A DNA stretch of 37,664 nucleotides from Candidatus Melainabacteria bacterium RIFOXYA2_FULL_32_9 (GCA_001784615.1 MFRQ01000107.1:1-37664); one strand, 5' to 3'; counted from the first letter of the stretch, positions 1 through 8,919 are shown. The notes: generated by a model not told the origin, from the sequence alone. Translations and numbers: made by a program.

Positions 1-390
1 TCGGCCTTATTCCCACCAACTTGAATATTTTACTTAATTTACTGATTTTATTTTTCTTTATTTAACATACAAGCAATTCGAGTTATTCAGAATAAGTGTT
101 AAAGTTACAATATTGTAAATAAGTGTAAACATTACATTAAAAATTAGCACACATTTAAATTTTTTAGTTTTATAATAAGTGACATAGAAAGATATGACCT
201 CTAACTCTCTATTTTGGACTTAAACCTCTAACCCCCTTGGAGGTTTTTTTTTGCTTATTTTTTGGTAATCCATAGTTTAAGATTAATTTAGATATCTAGT
301 ACTTTAATTTAGAAAGTCCGGGAATAGATTACAAAACAAAGTTTATCAGACGATAAAGTAAATTTACTTTAAAATCTGAGAGCAATATAT
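1..390. other. Non-coding left edge of window
   Basis: No convincing gene is visible here. It holds a Rho-independent terminator (222-250), which implies a plus-strand gene just outside the window. A partial direct repeat, ACCTCTAAC, occurs near 198 and again near 225. A 16-bp perfect palindrome (355-370, AAAGTAAATTTACTTT) lies just before the glycosyltransferase start. A 15-base stretch at 70-84 weakly resembles the right terminal repeat of the small element near 33.4 kb (11 of 15 by eye). No clear -35/-10 pair is seen. Confidence 0.5.
222..250 (+). terminator. Rho-independent terminator of an upstream gene
   Basis: The stem AAACCTC (222-228) pairs with GAGGTTT (240-246) around an 11-base loop, and a T-tract follows. 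It points on the plus strand and therefore ends a gene that lies to the left of the window. Confidence 0.75.
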
Positions 391-1350
391 ATGTATAATA
401 TTTCTGTTGTAATTCCCGTTGAAAAACAAACTAAAGAGTTTAATAAAGTAATTCAATCGGTTTTGAATCAAAATTATCAGGATTTTCAGATAATAGTGGT
501 TTCAAGCTGCAAAATTGACAATCCTGTTATTAACCCTAAAATTCAATATATCAGTTTATATCACGCAAAAAGCACTCCAGAACTACTAAATAAAAGCATT
601 CATTATATAAATTCCAATCTTGTTTGCTTCTTAAATCCAAATGATTTGCTACTATATAATGCTCTTAAACTCAGATATGAAAAATTTATCCAAAATCATT
701 CCCTGGTGGCATGTTATGGATTTGGCATAGATACAGATTTAAATTATCAGGTTAAATGCAACCAAAACTATGAATATTTCTACAAAAATGAACAATTGCC
801 ACATAATAGCTTAAAATCTATTCTTTCTGGAAATATAAGACCATCAATTTCATCTTTGATGATAAAAACTGATGTTCTAAAACGGCTAAACTTTAATCAA
901 AACCTAAAATTTAACTTTACATGGGACTTTTTTATCAAGTTATTTAGAAATTTTGATGATAATATTTGTCAAATGCAAGAAGCAATATACATTTCAAGAA
1001 ATGAAGAGCTATTAATTAATGAGTACGATAAAAGCTACTTTACAAAACAAGTAAAAGAGACTCTTCTGGTCCTTGATAACTTCTTTGAAAAAACATTTGA
1101 AGATAATTCAGCTAGATATAAGGTTTATAGAGATAATTATTCACACTTCTTCTCAATTTTAACCGAATATTATCCTTACAATTACTGGTTAAGAGTATAT
1201 CTCTTAACTTCTTATATTCGAAAAAATAAAGAATTAGGCAATAAAATTCTGGATTTATGGTTTTTATCAGTATTATTAAACAGTATAATAGCTGCAAATA
1301 AGCCTGATATCCTTAATAATTTGAATATGGTTAAAAAAGCAAGCTATTAA
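391..1350 (+). CDS. Family 2-like glycosyltransferase with degenerate active-site motifs
   Basis: This 319-residue protein has the fold signature of GT2 (GT-A) enzymes. The N-terminus ISVVIPV is followed by a helix with SVLNQNYQDFQIIVV, and a TWDFFIKLF element sits where GT2 enzymes carry the D-W/Y-D/E motif near residue 195. The usual nucleotide-sugar residues are altered. The first motif (normally V-D-D-x-S-T-D) reads VSSCKID, and the metal-binding D-x-D region (normally L-D-S-D-D) reads FLNPNDL. Activity may therefore be reduced or lost, or the substrate may be unusual. The ribosome binding site is weak (GAGAG about 10 bases upstream). It is followed 14 bases later by folP on the same strand, probably in one transcript without functional connection. 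The GT2-like fold is fairly sure; enzyme activity is doubtful. Confidence 0.75.
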   Translation: MYNISVVIPVEKQTKEFNKVIQSVLNQNYQDFQIIVVSSCKIDNPVINPKIQYISLYHAKSTPELLNKSIHYINSNLVCFLNPNDLLLYNALKLRYEKFIQNHSLVACYGFGIDTDLNYQVKCNQNYEYFYKNEQLPHNSLKSILSGNIRPSISSLMIKTDVLKRLNFNQNLKFNFTWDFFIKLFRNFDDNICQMQEAIYISRNEELLINEYDKSYFTKQVKETLLVLDNFFEKTFEDNSARYKVYRDNYSHFFSILTEYYPYNYWLRVYLLTSYIRKNKELGNKILDLWFLSVLLNSIIAANKPDILNNLNMVKKASY

Positions 1351-1364
1351 TGTAAAATAATAGA

Positions 1365-2564
1365 ATGCAAAATAATTTTTATATTAGAAAAATAACACCG
1401 CAAAGTGCTGAGTCAGTTATGGAAGATGTAGGTTTTGACAAACACTACATTAAAACTGCTTTATCAAAATATCAGTTTGAATTAGTAAAAATACACAATC
1501 TTAGTTCCCCAGCAGCTAATATAATAAAGCAATTGGCCCTCTCTATTGGAGCAGATGCAGCTGTACATAGAGAAGTTATTACCTGTAAAGTAGGAAAATC
1601 AGATGTACTACTTGGATGCACACAGGCACAATTAAAATATTTAGCCGAAAAACTAAAATACCAGCCATTTAAATTAAAAGATCTATCCTCACAGCTTCTA
1701 GAATTGCTTCAAAATGAGTTTATTCCACCTTTAAAAGTTAGGGATACCGTTTTTGACTGGTCAAAGAAAACTTATATAATGGGAATTCTAAATGTAACAC
1801 CCGATTCTTTCTCTGATGGGGGAAAATTTTTAAATATTGAAGCAGCTGTAGCTCAAGCTAGTCAGATGATTGACTCAGGAGCTGATATTATTGATATTGG
1901 AGGAGAATCTACAAGACCAGGAGCTGTGGAAATTTCGCCAGAAGAGGAATTAAAAAGAGTATTACCTGTTATTAAAGCCATTAGAGAAATAAATAAGTCT
2001 GTAATTATTAGTATAGACACAAGACATTCAGAAGTAGCCAAGGAAGCTGTTATACAAGGAGCTGATATAGTAAATGATGTAGCAGGCTTTGACCATGACC
2101 CAGATATGATAAAAGTTACAGCTGAACTGCGTTGTCCTGTAATAATAATGCATAGTCTTTCTGATCCCACAACTATGCAAATTAATCCTACTTATCCAGA
2201 GAATGTAGTAGATTCAATATTTAAGAGCTTGTATGATAAAACTCAAAAAGCCCTTGAAGCAGGTATACTGAAAGAAAATATCATTATTGATCCGGGCATT
2301 GGATTTGGCAAAACTCTTGAACACAACATTGAAATCGTGCAAAGAATTAGTGAATTTAAGTCTTTAGGCTATCCATTATTAGTGGGGGTTTCAAGAAAAT
2401 CAATTATAGCAAGAATCCTAGAGCTACCTCCAGAGGAAAGAGAAGAGGCTAATATAGCAATAAACTCCTATCTTGCCGCAAATGGGGTAAATATAATAAG
2501 AGTTCACGATGTTGAAAAACACTATAAAGCATTTAAAGTTTTAGATAGAATAATTAAAGATTAG
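1365..2564 (+). CDS. folP: Dihydropteroate synthase, long form
   Basis: The enzyme condenses 6-hydroxymethyl-dihydropterin pyrophosphate with p-aminobenzoate in folate synthesis in the cytoplasm. The TIM-barrel catalytic domain runs from about residue 137 to the end of the 399-residue protein. It shows MGILNVTPDSFSDGG, DIIDIGGESTRPGA, IDTRHS, NDVAGF, IDPGIGFGKT and VGVSRKS, all standard DHPS motifs. The first ~136 residues are an extra domain absent from the roughly 280-residue E. coli-type enzyme. Comparable N-terminal extensions occur in long-form DHPS of several anaerobes; the extension's role is unknown to me. The ATG lies 14 bases after the previous stop with no clear Shine-Dalgarno, which fits translational coupling. 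No other folate gene is in the window. Confidence 0.96.
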   Translation: MQNNFYIRKITPQSAESVMEDVGFDKHYIKTALSKYQFELVKIHNLSSPAANIIKQLALSIGADAAVHREVITCKVGKSDVLLGCTQAQLKYLAEKLKYQPFKLKDLSSQLLELLQNEFIPPLKVRDTVFDWSKKTYIMGILNVTPDSFSDGGKFLNIEAAVAQASQMIDSGADIIDIGGESTRPGAVEISPEEELKRVLPVIKAIREINKSVIISIDTRHSEVAKEAVIQGADIVNDVAGFDHDPDMIKVTAELRCPVIIMHSLSDPTTMQINPTYPENVVDSIFKSLYDKTQKALEAGILKENIIIDPGIGFGKTLEHNIEIVQRISEFKSLGYPLLVGVSRKSIIARILELPPEEREEANIAINSYLAANGVNIIRVHDVEKHYKAFKVLDRIIKD

Positions 2565-2589
2565 TTACTATGACGAGGGGAAGCTGAGA

Positions 2590-2814
2590 ATGAAACTAAA
2601 TCCTGTTAATTTTAATGAAAAGATTACTTTAGCAAGATTAAACAAGGGAACAAGTTCTAGTGGTATTTTAGTCAATTCACATAACATTGGCTCAATTAGG
2701 GAAGAAAGTTGCGACAATTATCGAGTATCAGATTGCAATGGGGAAATGCTCGGTTGGTTTGCAGGTAAAAGTAATCTTGATAAACTCGCCAAGGTTATTG
2801 ATTTAACTCGTTAA
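2590..2814 (+). CDS. Small hypothetical protein (74 aa)
   Basis: I do not recognise this protein. It starts at an ATG preceded by GAGGGG about 8 bases upstream, 25 bases after folP, and is probably cotranscribed with it. It is soluble, with no membrane segment. The order NIGSIREES, then YRVSDCNGEMLGWFAG, looks like a small beta-rich fold. Two cysteines (in EESCDN and SDCNG) are not arranged as a metal site. The good ribosome binding site and tight spacing argue for a real gene. It ends 16 bases from the end of the converging minus-strand gene. Confidence 0.65.
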   Translation: MKLNPVNFNEKITLARLNKGTSSSGILVNSHNIGSIREESCDNYRVSDCNGEMLGWFAGKSNLDKLAKVIDLTR

Positions 2815-2830
2815 CTTACAAATCAATATA

Positions 2831-3445
2831 TTATTGAATATCGCACCAGCCAAATACTAATCTAAATACGCCCGGTTCTGGTGAGGTTAATATATTTTTT
2901 CTTACCAGATAATTAACTCTGGATGAGATTTCTTTTAGTTCTACATCCTCAAAACCCTTGCCTGATTTAGGTTGTTTGACCTTATTTTCTACTAAATAAT
3001 GCTTAATGTCAGCAGTTGTGGCTTGTCCTGAGCTAAAGACTATACCTTTATAAATTTCATAATTCAAATTATTATTTGTACGCAAATAATTTCTGACTTG
3101 AGAAATTGCTTGATCTGGTAAAAATATTTTACGTGAATTTTCGTCATCTTCTTTACTTACGTTAACAGCAATTTTGACTTCAGCATCTTCAATATTATTT
3201 TCACCAACTTCATTTTTATCACGCTTGCTTTTATTAACGTCGGTATTTTTAACCAGACTTTTTAGACTTGCAATCAATGAGTTTAGTTTAAATTTTTGTT
3301 CGTTAAGTTCAACTAACTTTTTTTGACATTCTTCTAAATAAGCAATTTCCGGTTGGATTTTTGCAAGCTCGTTTTCGGCTTCTATTATTAAGCCTTGGAT
3401 TCTTTCGTTGCTCGCTATGGACATAATTTTCTCTGCTGCTTCCAT
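2831..3445 (-). CDS. Coiled-coil plus winged-helix-like hypothetical protein
   Basis: This 204-residue protein has no family I can name. Residues ~15-65 form a long amphipathic, probably coiled-coil helix rich in E, K and L. A charged linker (~70-105) follows. The C-terminal ~95 residues read like a helix-turn-helix or winged-helix domain: YEIYKGIVFSSGQATTADIK, then a second helix region, then SSRVNYLVRKNIL and a final strand pair, the usual 'reader helix plus wing' order. It is transcribed divergently from the MnmD-like gene across a 268-base gap packed with ACGT-centred motifs. It could be a DNA-binding protein that acts there, which is inference. The start ATG at 3443-3445 has GAGGGAAT upstream. 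Confidence 0.7.
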   Translation of the reverse strand: MEAAEKIMSIASNERIQGLIIEAENELAKIQPEIAYLEECQKKLVELNEQKFKLNSLIASLKSLVKNTDVNKSKRDKNEVGENNIEDAEVKIAVNVSKEDDENSRKIFLPDQAISQVRNYLRTNNNLNYEIYKGIVFSSGQATTADIKHYLVENKVKQPKSGKGFEDVELKEISSRVNYLVRKNILTSPEPGVFRLVFGWCDIQ

Positions 3446-3713
3446 TCTTATTCCCTCAATTATTTTACTGATTTAAATCAATTATATAATATGACGTGAG
3501 AAATTGGAATACTTAATTTAGATTAGATAACTTAAATATTTTGCGTATGCTTATTTCTTACGTGCGCTATACGTAATAAAATTATTGACGTAAATATGGA
3601 TATTAAATTTTAAAAATATACTTAAAATCGACGTAACTTTTAAACAATTTTTAACGTCAGAATTTTATCGTTTGATATATAATTGTACCGATCAAACTAT
3701 TTAAGGTATAAAT
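3446..3713. promoter_or_regulatory. Divergent promoter region with clustered ACGT motifs
   Basis: This 268-base gap separates two divergent genes. It contains six ACGT cores at 3494, 3560, 3571, 3588, 3631 and 3654, mostly in the context (T)GACGTAA or its complement TTACGT(C). Base composition predicts fewer than one. Two cores are 11 bases apart (about one helical turn). The arrangement suggests several operator half-sites for one regulator, possibly the winged-helix protein encoded on the left. Exact promoter hexamers are not clear. Confidence 0.45.
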
Positions 3714-4754
3714 ATGAACTATTTCTACCCAATAAAAACCGAAGATGGCACTATAAGCTTATTTAATACAATAGTTAATGACGTTTATCATAGTAAAATT
3801 GGCGCTTATACTGAAGCACTGGAAAAATTCGTTATACCTTCTGGAATTCTAGAATTTATCAAAAATAATAATAACGTAAATATACTGGATATGTGCTTTG
3901 GGCTTGGCTATAACAGTAAAGCAGCAGTCAGTGAGATCTGGAAAATCAATCCAAACTGCAAAATAAATATTACTGGACTTGAATATGACCCAAATGTATT
4001 AGCTTTTTCTACGCTAGAATCTCCTAACTACGTTGATAGTAAAGTAAATGAGATTTTTAATACAACCATATCCAGCGTCATAGACATAGAAGCTTTTGCT
4101 AATGATTATAAATATGACGTGAATTTTACACGCCCTGATTTGGGGCCTGATTTTTCTGGGGGGTCTAATTCTATATGCATGGGCTTAAAAAATAACTCCT
4201 TACATAATATATATTATCGGTCTATTTCTAATAGAAATAATAGGGTTAAGATTGCTGAATATAAGAGCGATTTACTGAATATAACCATTTTTATCTGTGA
4301 TGCCAGACAAGTAATAAAAGACCTAAACCATTGCTATGACTATATATTTCATGACCCCTTTACCCCGTCTAAATTACCAACACTGTGGACAGTAGATATA
4401 TTCAAAGAGTATTATAGACTATTAAAAGAAGATGGAAATATCACAACATATAGTGCAGCGGCACCAGTACGTGCAGGATTAATTGATGCTGGTTTTTATA
4501 TTGGTAAAACAGATCCTATAGGAAGAAAAGAATCTGGAACTATAGCTGCTAAGAAAAATGAGCTAATAAAAATAAAATTATCCGACAAAGAAGAGGGGTT
4601 AATTAATACTAACGCCGGTATTCCTTATCGTGATCCTAATTTTCAATATAATACAGAGCAAATACTTAATAATAGAGAAGAATCACAAAAAATATCAGGC
4701 AGAATCTCTACCAGTAAATATTTAAAGAATTTTTCTAATGGCAATATATCTTAA
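3714..4754 (+). CDS. mnmD: MnmD-like SAM-dependent tRNA methyltransferase (DUF752 family)
   Basis: The 346-residue protein matches the methyltransferase half of MnmC, which methylates nm5(s2)U34 in tRNA to mnm5(s2)U. Visible features are the N-terminal SLFNTIVNDVYHSKIGAYTE region typical of DUF752, the SAM-binding motif I LDMCFGLGYNS (~58-68), acidic GLEYDP (~88-93), and the diagnostic FHDPFTPSKLPTLWT segment. This is followed by SAAAPVRAGLIDAGF. There is no C-terminal FAD oxidase domain, so it is a stand-alone form as known from other phyla. A central insertion (~110-170) is longer than I expect. The start ATG has AAGG about 8 bases upstream. The gene is alone on its strand, divergent from the coiled-coil protein. 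Confidence 0.82.
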   Translation: MNYFYPIKTEDGTISLFNTIVNDVYHSKIGAYTEALEKFVIPSGILEFIKNNNNVNILDMCFGLGYNSKAAVSEIWKINPNCKINITGLEYDPNVLAFSTLESPNYVDSKVNEIFNTTISSVIDIEAFANDYKYDVNFTRPDLGPDFSGGSNSICMGLKNNSLHNIYYRSISNRNNRVKIAEYKSDLLNITIFICDARQVIKDLNHCYDYIFHDPFTPSKLPTLWTVDIFKEYYRLLKEDGNITTYSAAAPVRAGLIDAGFYIGKTDPIGRKESGTIAAKKNELIKIKLSDKEEGLINTNAGIPYRDPNFQYNTEQILNNREESQKISGRISTSKYLKNFSNGNIS

Positions 4755-5106
4755 AAAGCAAGATATCAAGTAAGTTAATAATTAATAGCTAGCTTATAAC
4801 AAAGCATATAAGATAATTATCGGTTTGTGTATAGTTATTATGTACCGTATTATGTATAATCCAATGGCACAATACACCTAATCCCTTTATATCGTACAAC
4901 ATTATTTTTTTGCTCTCCTAACTATCCCTGACTGAGCAAGGAAATTTATATATATTTCTGCAAGAATATACTCTTAACTTGTACAGCTATATCTAATTAA
5001 CCCTAAAACCCTGTCTTCCAGGAATTTCAGAATAGTTAATAAGTGAATAATAACAAAATAGAAAAATTTAGAGTAAGTATGCACATATGAATTGAGAGGT
5101 TGGAAT
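4755..5106. other. Non-coding stretch between mnmD and glycosyltransferase
   Basis: No gene, RNA or clear terminator is seen. A TATAAT hexamer sits at 4855-4860 but lacks a good -35 partner. An upstream TTG (5092) could extend the next gene by five codons. I reject that start because the Shine-Dalgarno GAGAGG (5094-5099) lies inside the extension. Confidence 0.4.
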
Positions 5107-6156
5107 ATGAAACCACTGATTAGCATATGTATACCCAATCATAACTATGAAAATTACATTCGTGAAACTATTGATAGTGTTTTAGCGCAAACGTATCAGA
5201 ATTTTGAGATAATCATAGTTGATGATGTATCTACTGATAGCTCGGTTGATATAATTAAAAGCTATGATGATCCTAGAATAAAACTATACCAAAATGAGAA
5301 AAACCTTTATACATTTAGAACAAACAATAAAGCTATGGGCTTAGCGCAAGGGGAGTTAATTGCTATTCTTCATTCAGATGATAAATATGCACCAAATTTC
5401 CTTGAAGAGATTGTGAAAGCCTATAATGAATATCCAAAGCACAAAGTATTTATTACTGATGTATACTTTTATCACTCAGATAATAAAAAGCTAATACCAT
5501 GGCATCCATATAATAAAGGTGGAATTAAGTCACAGCAAGAAGTATTAATCAGACTATTCCATCAAAATAATATAGGCAACGGAGTTAACGTAGTATTTCA
5601 TCGTGATTGCTTAAATGAAGTAGGGATGTTTTCTGTTGAGTACAAATATATTGCCGATTACGACTATTTACTAAAACTTGGTAATAAATACGAATTCGTA
5701 TATATACCCAAACTTCTGACATATTATAGAGTACATAGTTCAAATGCAACCTGCAATAACATTAGGCAAGAAGACAGAGATGACGAAGTTTATAAGATAA
5801 TAAACAAAAATTTGTCTGAATCTGAAATTATATATAAGGAATTGCACGACAAGCTTAGCTATTTTTCTACCAGTAATAGTATTCATAAAGCATTCTATAT
5901 GGGAACCAAATTCAACTCAGGACATTTAACAAGATTTATGCTGAATTGTAAAAGAAAACTGGATCCAAACATAGTCGCCGATCCATACTGGCATTTAATT
6001 TTCTTACATAGTTTTCTAATAAATGAACGACTCCCTAAACTATGGTTAAAACTAGCATCAAGACTCGGCAGATTAATGCTGTATCCTAATAAATTATACG
6101 TAAATTATTTAATTGAGAAGATGATTAATTCAATTTCTAGCAAGTCTTTTTCCTAA
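5107..6156 (+). CDS. Family 2 glycosyltransferase (paralogue of the gene at 16.0 kb)
   Basis: This 349-residue GT2 enzyme transfers a sugar from a nucleotide donor, probably for surface polysaccharide or protein glycosylation; the acceptor is unknown. It has an N-terminal ISICIPNHNYE, donor motif IIVDDVSTDSS, D-x-D region ILHSDDKYAPNFL, and an acceptor-side IADYDYLLKLG. The C-terminal ~110 residues form a second helical domain with no visible transmembrane segment. The ATG at 5107 is chosen because GAGAGG lies 7 bases upstream. It is clearly homologous along its whole length to the gene at 15999-17045; both share the DNA word GCGCAAGGGGAGTTAATTG. It stands alone and converges on rex with a shared terminator. 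Confidence 0.92.
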   Translation: MKPLISICIPNHNYENYIRETIDSVLAQTYQNFEIIIVDDVSTDSSVDIIKSYDDPRIKLYQNEKNLYTFRTNNKAMGLAQGELIAILHSDDKYAPNFLEEIVKAYNEYPKHKVFITDVYFYHSDNKKLIPWHPYNKGGIKSQQEVLIRLFHQNNIGNGVNVVFHRDCLNEVGMFSVEYKYIADYDYLLKLGNKYEFVYIPKLLTYYRVHSSNATCNNIRQEDRDDEVYKIINKNLSESEIIYKELHDKLSYFSTSNSIHKAFYMGTKFNSGHLTRFMLNCKRKLDPNIVADPYWHLIFLHSFLINERLPKLWLKLASRLGRLMLYPNKLYVNYLIEKMINSISSKSFS

Positions 6157-6167
6157 AAGAAAAGTAA

Positions 6168-6196
6168 AAAAAGAGCCATAATGGCTCTTTTTTTTA
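6168..6196. terminator. Bidirectional Rho-independent terminator
   Basis: The stem AAAGAGCCAT/ATGGCTCTTT is flanked by an A-run on the left and a T-run on the right. It can end both the plus-strand glycosyltransferase (stop 6156) and the minus-strand hydrogenase/rex transcript (rex stop at 6209). Confidence 0.88.
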
Positions 6197-6208
6197 CTCA
6201 TATAGTTA

Positions 6209-6832
6209 TTATCTTTCTGAAATTAGTGATGAAAATACTACGAAGCTTGCAGCAAGATCCTGATTGGATATTAACACGTAATCAGGAACTTTGAGATTTG
6301 CAGGGGCAAAATTCCATATTGCTCTAATACCTGATTGAACAAGAAAATCTGTAACATCCTGAGCAACTTCTGATGGTACAGCAAGTATAGCAATCTGAAT
6401 ATTCATTCTTCTAACTAAATCCGGCAGCTTAGAAAGGGCAAAAACTTCTTTTTTGCCAACTTTAAGGCCAACTTTATGAGGATCAGTGTCAAATAAAGAA
6501 AGAATATCAAGTCCATATTTTTTAAATCCATCATACTTAGCCAGTGCTATTCCCAGATTTCCTGCACCGATTAGAAATGCTTCTTTTGTATTATTAAAGC
6601 CAAGAAACTCTTCAAGATGAGCCTTGAATTCTTTCACATCAAAACCGACTTTAGGCTTACCTACATACCCTGTTGCAGCAATGTCTTTTCTTACCTGGGT
6701 ATCATCTATATCCAACAACTGTGCAATTTTTGCACTTGAAATATATTTCTCTCCAGATTCCAGTGCCTGACAAATTATGTTGTAATAATTTGGCAGCCTT
6801 TTTAAAGTCGGTACTGATATTTTCTTGCTCAT
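6209..6832 (-). CDS. rex: Redox-sensing transcriptional repressor Rex
   Basis: This 207-residue protein is full length for Rex. The N-terminal winged helix (~1-80) contains the family motifs PTLKRLPNYY and ISSAKIAQLLDIDDTQVRKD, the DNA-reading part. A Rossmann domain follows with GAGNLG (89-94) for NAD(H), FDTDPHKVG, and a C-terminal domain-swap helix. Rex binds DNA when NADH/NAD+ is low and lets go when NADH accumulates. It is the last gene of the hydrogenase run, 53 bases after hydA on the same strand. A matching operator lies upstream of the first gene of that run (14792-14805), so an autoregulated redox loop is likely. Confidence 0.96.
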   Translation of the reverse strand: MSKKISVPTLKRLPNYYNIICQALESGEKYISSAKIAQLLDIDDTQVRKDIAATGYVGKPKVGFDVKEFKAHLEEFLGFNNTKEAFLIGAGNLGIALAKYDGFKKYGLDILSLFDTDPHKVGLKVGKKEVFALSKLPDLVRRMNIQIAILAVPSEVAQDVTDFLVQSGIRAIWNFAPANLKVPDYVLISNQDLAASFVVFSSLISER

Positions 6833-6885
6833 TTACATACCTTATTCCGTTTAAATACTATATTTAGAATTTTAACATAAGATAT

Positions 6886-8919
6886 CTATTCGAGGTTAAA
6901 TTTTGAGGCGATATACTTTTCAAAGATTTCTCCTGCTTTTTCAGGTACTGCATTTGATACTAATTCACCATCTACTGATATTGTAGGACTCTTGCCACAA
7001 TTTTCAAAGCAAAATGTAGCTTTTACTTTTACTTTATCTTCAAGGTTATTATCTTTTATTCGTTTTACTAAACCTTCCATAAAGTCATAAGAACCCTTAA
7101 TATAGCAACAAGTGCCAACACATACAGCAATTTCTGATTTCTTTTCTTCTATGTCGCCAGAAGTTAGCTCAATATTCTCACCTGAAATTCTTCTTTTGCT
7201 CTTATAATGAGTGTGGAGAAGTTCGTGAGCAATTTTACTATTCGGACTTTCAAGCCACTTTTTATATAAGTTTTGTACTTGTGGATTTTCGTGAGATTTA
7301 TGAATTGGTAATTCTACATCAGCTTTATAAAGACCTTTTGATCTATTTTTCTTAATAGAAGTATCTTTACAACTCTGCGGCTGACCGGCTCCACCAATAC
7401 ATCCACCTGGACATGCCATTACTTCGATAATATCATAATGGGCTTCACCTTTCTCGATTCTTTCGATAAGATCATTTGCTTCCTGTAATCCATTTACAAT
7501 AGCTATTTTGACTTTTAAGCCTTCAATGTCTACAGTAAGCTCTTTGAATTTATCTAATCCTCTTGCTTCAGTTACAGCAAATTTTTCCAGCGGTTTACCG
7601 GTAACCATTTCATATGCTGTTCTAACTACTGCTTCTGAGACCCCGCCAGATGAACCAAATATTACTCCTGCTCCTGTTAAGATACCAAAAGGTGTATCTA
7701 ACGGTTCAGGTTCGATATTACTAAAATCAATGCCTGCTTCTTTGATCATTCTGATTAATTCTTGAGTGGTCAAAACAATATCAACATCCTGAATGCCGTT
7801 ATTTTTAAACTCATTGCGTTGAGCTTCAGCTTTTTTAGCTGTACATGGCATTATTGATACGACTGTAAGATTTTCAGGATCAATATTATATTCTTTTGTC
7901 AGGTATTTTTTAGCAATTGAGCCGAACATTTGCTGTGGTGATTTGCAAGTAGAAAGATGCTTCAATAATTGAGGATATCTAAACTCTGCAAACCTTACCC
8001 AGGCAGGGCAGCAACTTGTAAACAAAGGAAGTTTTTCCTTATTTTGGAGTCTTGTTATAAACTCTGTTGTTTCTTCCATAATTGTCATATCAGCAGCAAA
8101 AGATGTATCAAAAATCTGATTGAAACCTATTTTCTTTAACGCTGCAACGATTAAACCAATTGTATTTTCTCCGGGCTTAAAACCAAATGCTTCACCAAGA
8201 GCAACTCTAACGGCAGGTGCAATTTGTGCTACAACGACCTTTTGCTGGTTCAAAACAGCTGCCCATGCATTATCGATCTCTGACTTAATAGTTAAAGCGC
8301 CTGTTGGACATACAGAAGTACATTGACCACAATATACACAGTCAACGTCACCCATATTTTTACCATACGCAGGAGATACTACTGTTTCAGAACCCCTATT
8401 AACGAAGTCGAGAACATTTTGTCCCTGAACTTCTTTACACATTCTTACGCAGTCACCACAAAGAATACATTTATTTGGATCTCTCACAATAGACGGATTA
8501 GAGTCATCAATAGGAAGCTCAATTTCCCTTTTACCAAATCTAACATCTCTAATACCCATCTTCTGAGTAAGCTCTTGAAGTTCACAATTATTACTCTTCT
8601 CACAAGTTGTACATTCTCTGTTATGATTGGCTAAGAGTAATTCAAGAGCAACTTTTCTGACTCTTCTTGTTTTCTCTGTATTAACTCTGACTTTTAAACC
8701 TGGTTCTGGAGGCACAGAGCAACTTGCCTGAACACCTCTACCTTCGATCTCAACAACGCACATACGGCAACCGCCATATATGGTAAGATCAGGTCTATAA
8801 CAGAAAGTAGGAACTTCAATTCCGGCTTTTCTTATAACTTCAAGCAAATTTCTTTCGTCCGTGTAAGTAGCTTCACGGCCATCTATATATAATTTATTTT
8901 TTACTAACGTTTCTGTCAT
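6886..8919 (-). CDS. hydA: [FeFe] hydrogenase catalytic subunit, HydA of a HydABC complex
   Basis: This 677-residue cytosolic enzyme reduces protons to H2 at an H-cluster. Domains in order are: 2Fe-2S ferredoxin (C40, C51, C54, C67), the His-Cys cluster HNRECTTC with C112, two 4Fe-4S sites (CILCGDC with C161; CVYCGQC with C204), and the H domain with TSCCPAW (301-307), MPCTAKK (357-363) and MACPGGCIGGAGQP (501-514). A C-terminal 2Fe-2S thioredoxin-like domain carries C600, C604, C637 and C641. All catalytic residues, including the proton-relay cysteine of the CC pair, are present. The length and extra C-terminal cluster match the electron-bifurcating HydA of Thermotoga-type trimers, which couple NADH and reduced ferredoxin oxidation. 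HydB and hydC lie just upstream. The maturases HydE, HydF and HydG are not in the window. AAAGGAG precedes the ATG. Confidence 0.97.
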   Translation of the reverse strand: MTETLVKNKLYIDGREATYTDERNLLEVIRKAGIEVPTFCYRPDLTIYGGCRMCVVEIEGRGVQASCSVPPEPGLKVRVNTEKTRRVRKVALELLLANHNRECTTCEKSNNCELQELTQKMGIRDVRFGKREIELPIDDSNPSIVRDPNKCILCGDCVRMCKEVQGQNVLDFVNRGSETVVSPAYGKNMGDVDCVYCGQCTSVCPTGALTIKSEIDNAWAAVLNQQKVVVAQIAPAVRVALGEAFGFKPGENTIGLIVAALKKIGFNQIFDTSFAADMTIMEETTEFITRLQNKEKLPLFTSCCPAWVRFAEFRYPQLLKHLSTCKSPQQMFGSIAKKYLTKEYNIDPENLTVVSIMPCTAKKAEAQRNEFKNNGIQDVDIVLTTQELIRMIKEAGIDFSNIEPEPLDTPFGILTGAGVIFGSSGGVSEAVVRTAYEMVTGKPLEKFAVTEARGLDKFKELTVDIEGLKVKIAIVNGLQEANDLIERIEKGEAHYDIIEVMACPGGCIGGAGQPQSCKDTSIKKNRSKGLYKADVELPIHKSHENPQVQNLYKKWLESPNSKIAHELLHTHYKSKRRISGENIELTSGDIEEKKSEIAVCVGTCCYIKGSYDFMEGLVKRIKDNNLEDKVKVKATFCFENCGKSPTISVDGELVSNAVPEKAGEIFEKYIASKFNLE

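Noticed and set aside
70-84. Possible further copy of the MITE right end
   Set aside because: Only about 11 of 15 bases match and no partner repeat or target duplication is visible at the window edge.
4855-4860. TATAAT as a promoter -10
   Set aside because: No -35 partner at a sensible distance and the DNA is AT-rich enough for this by chance.
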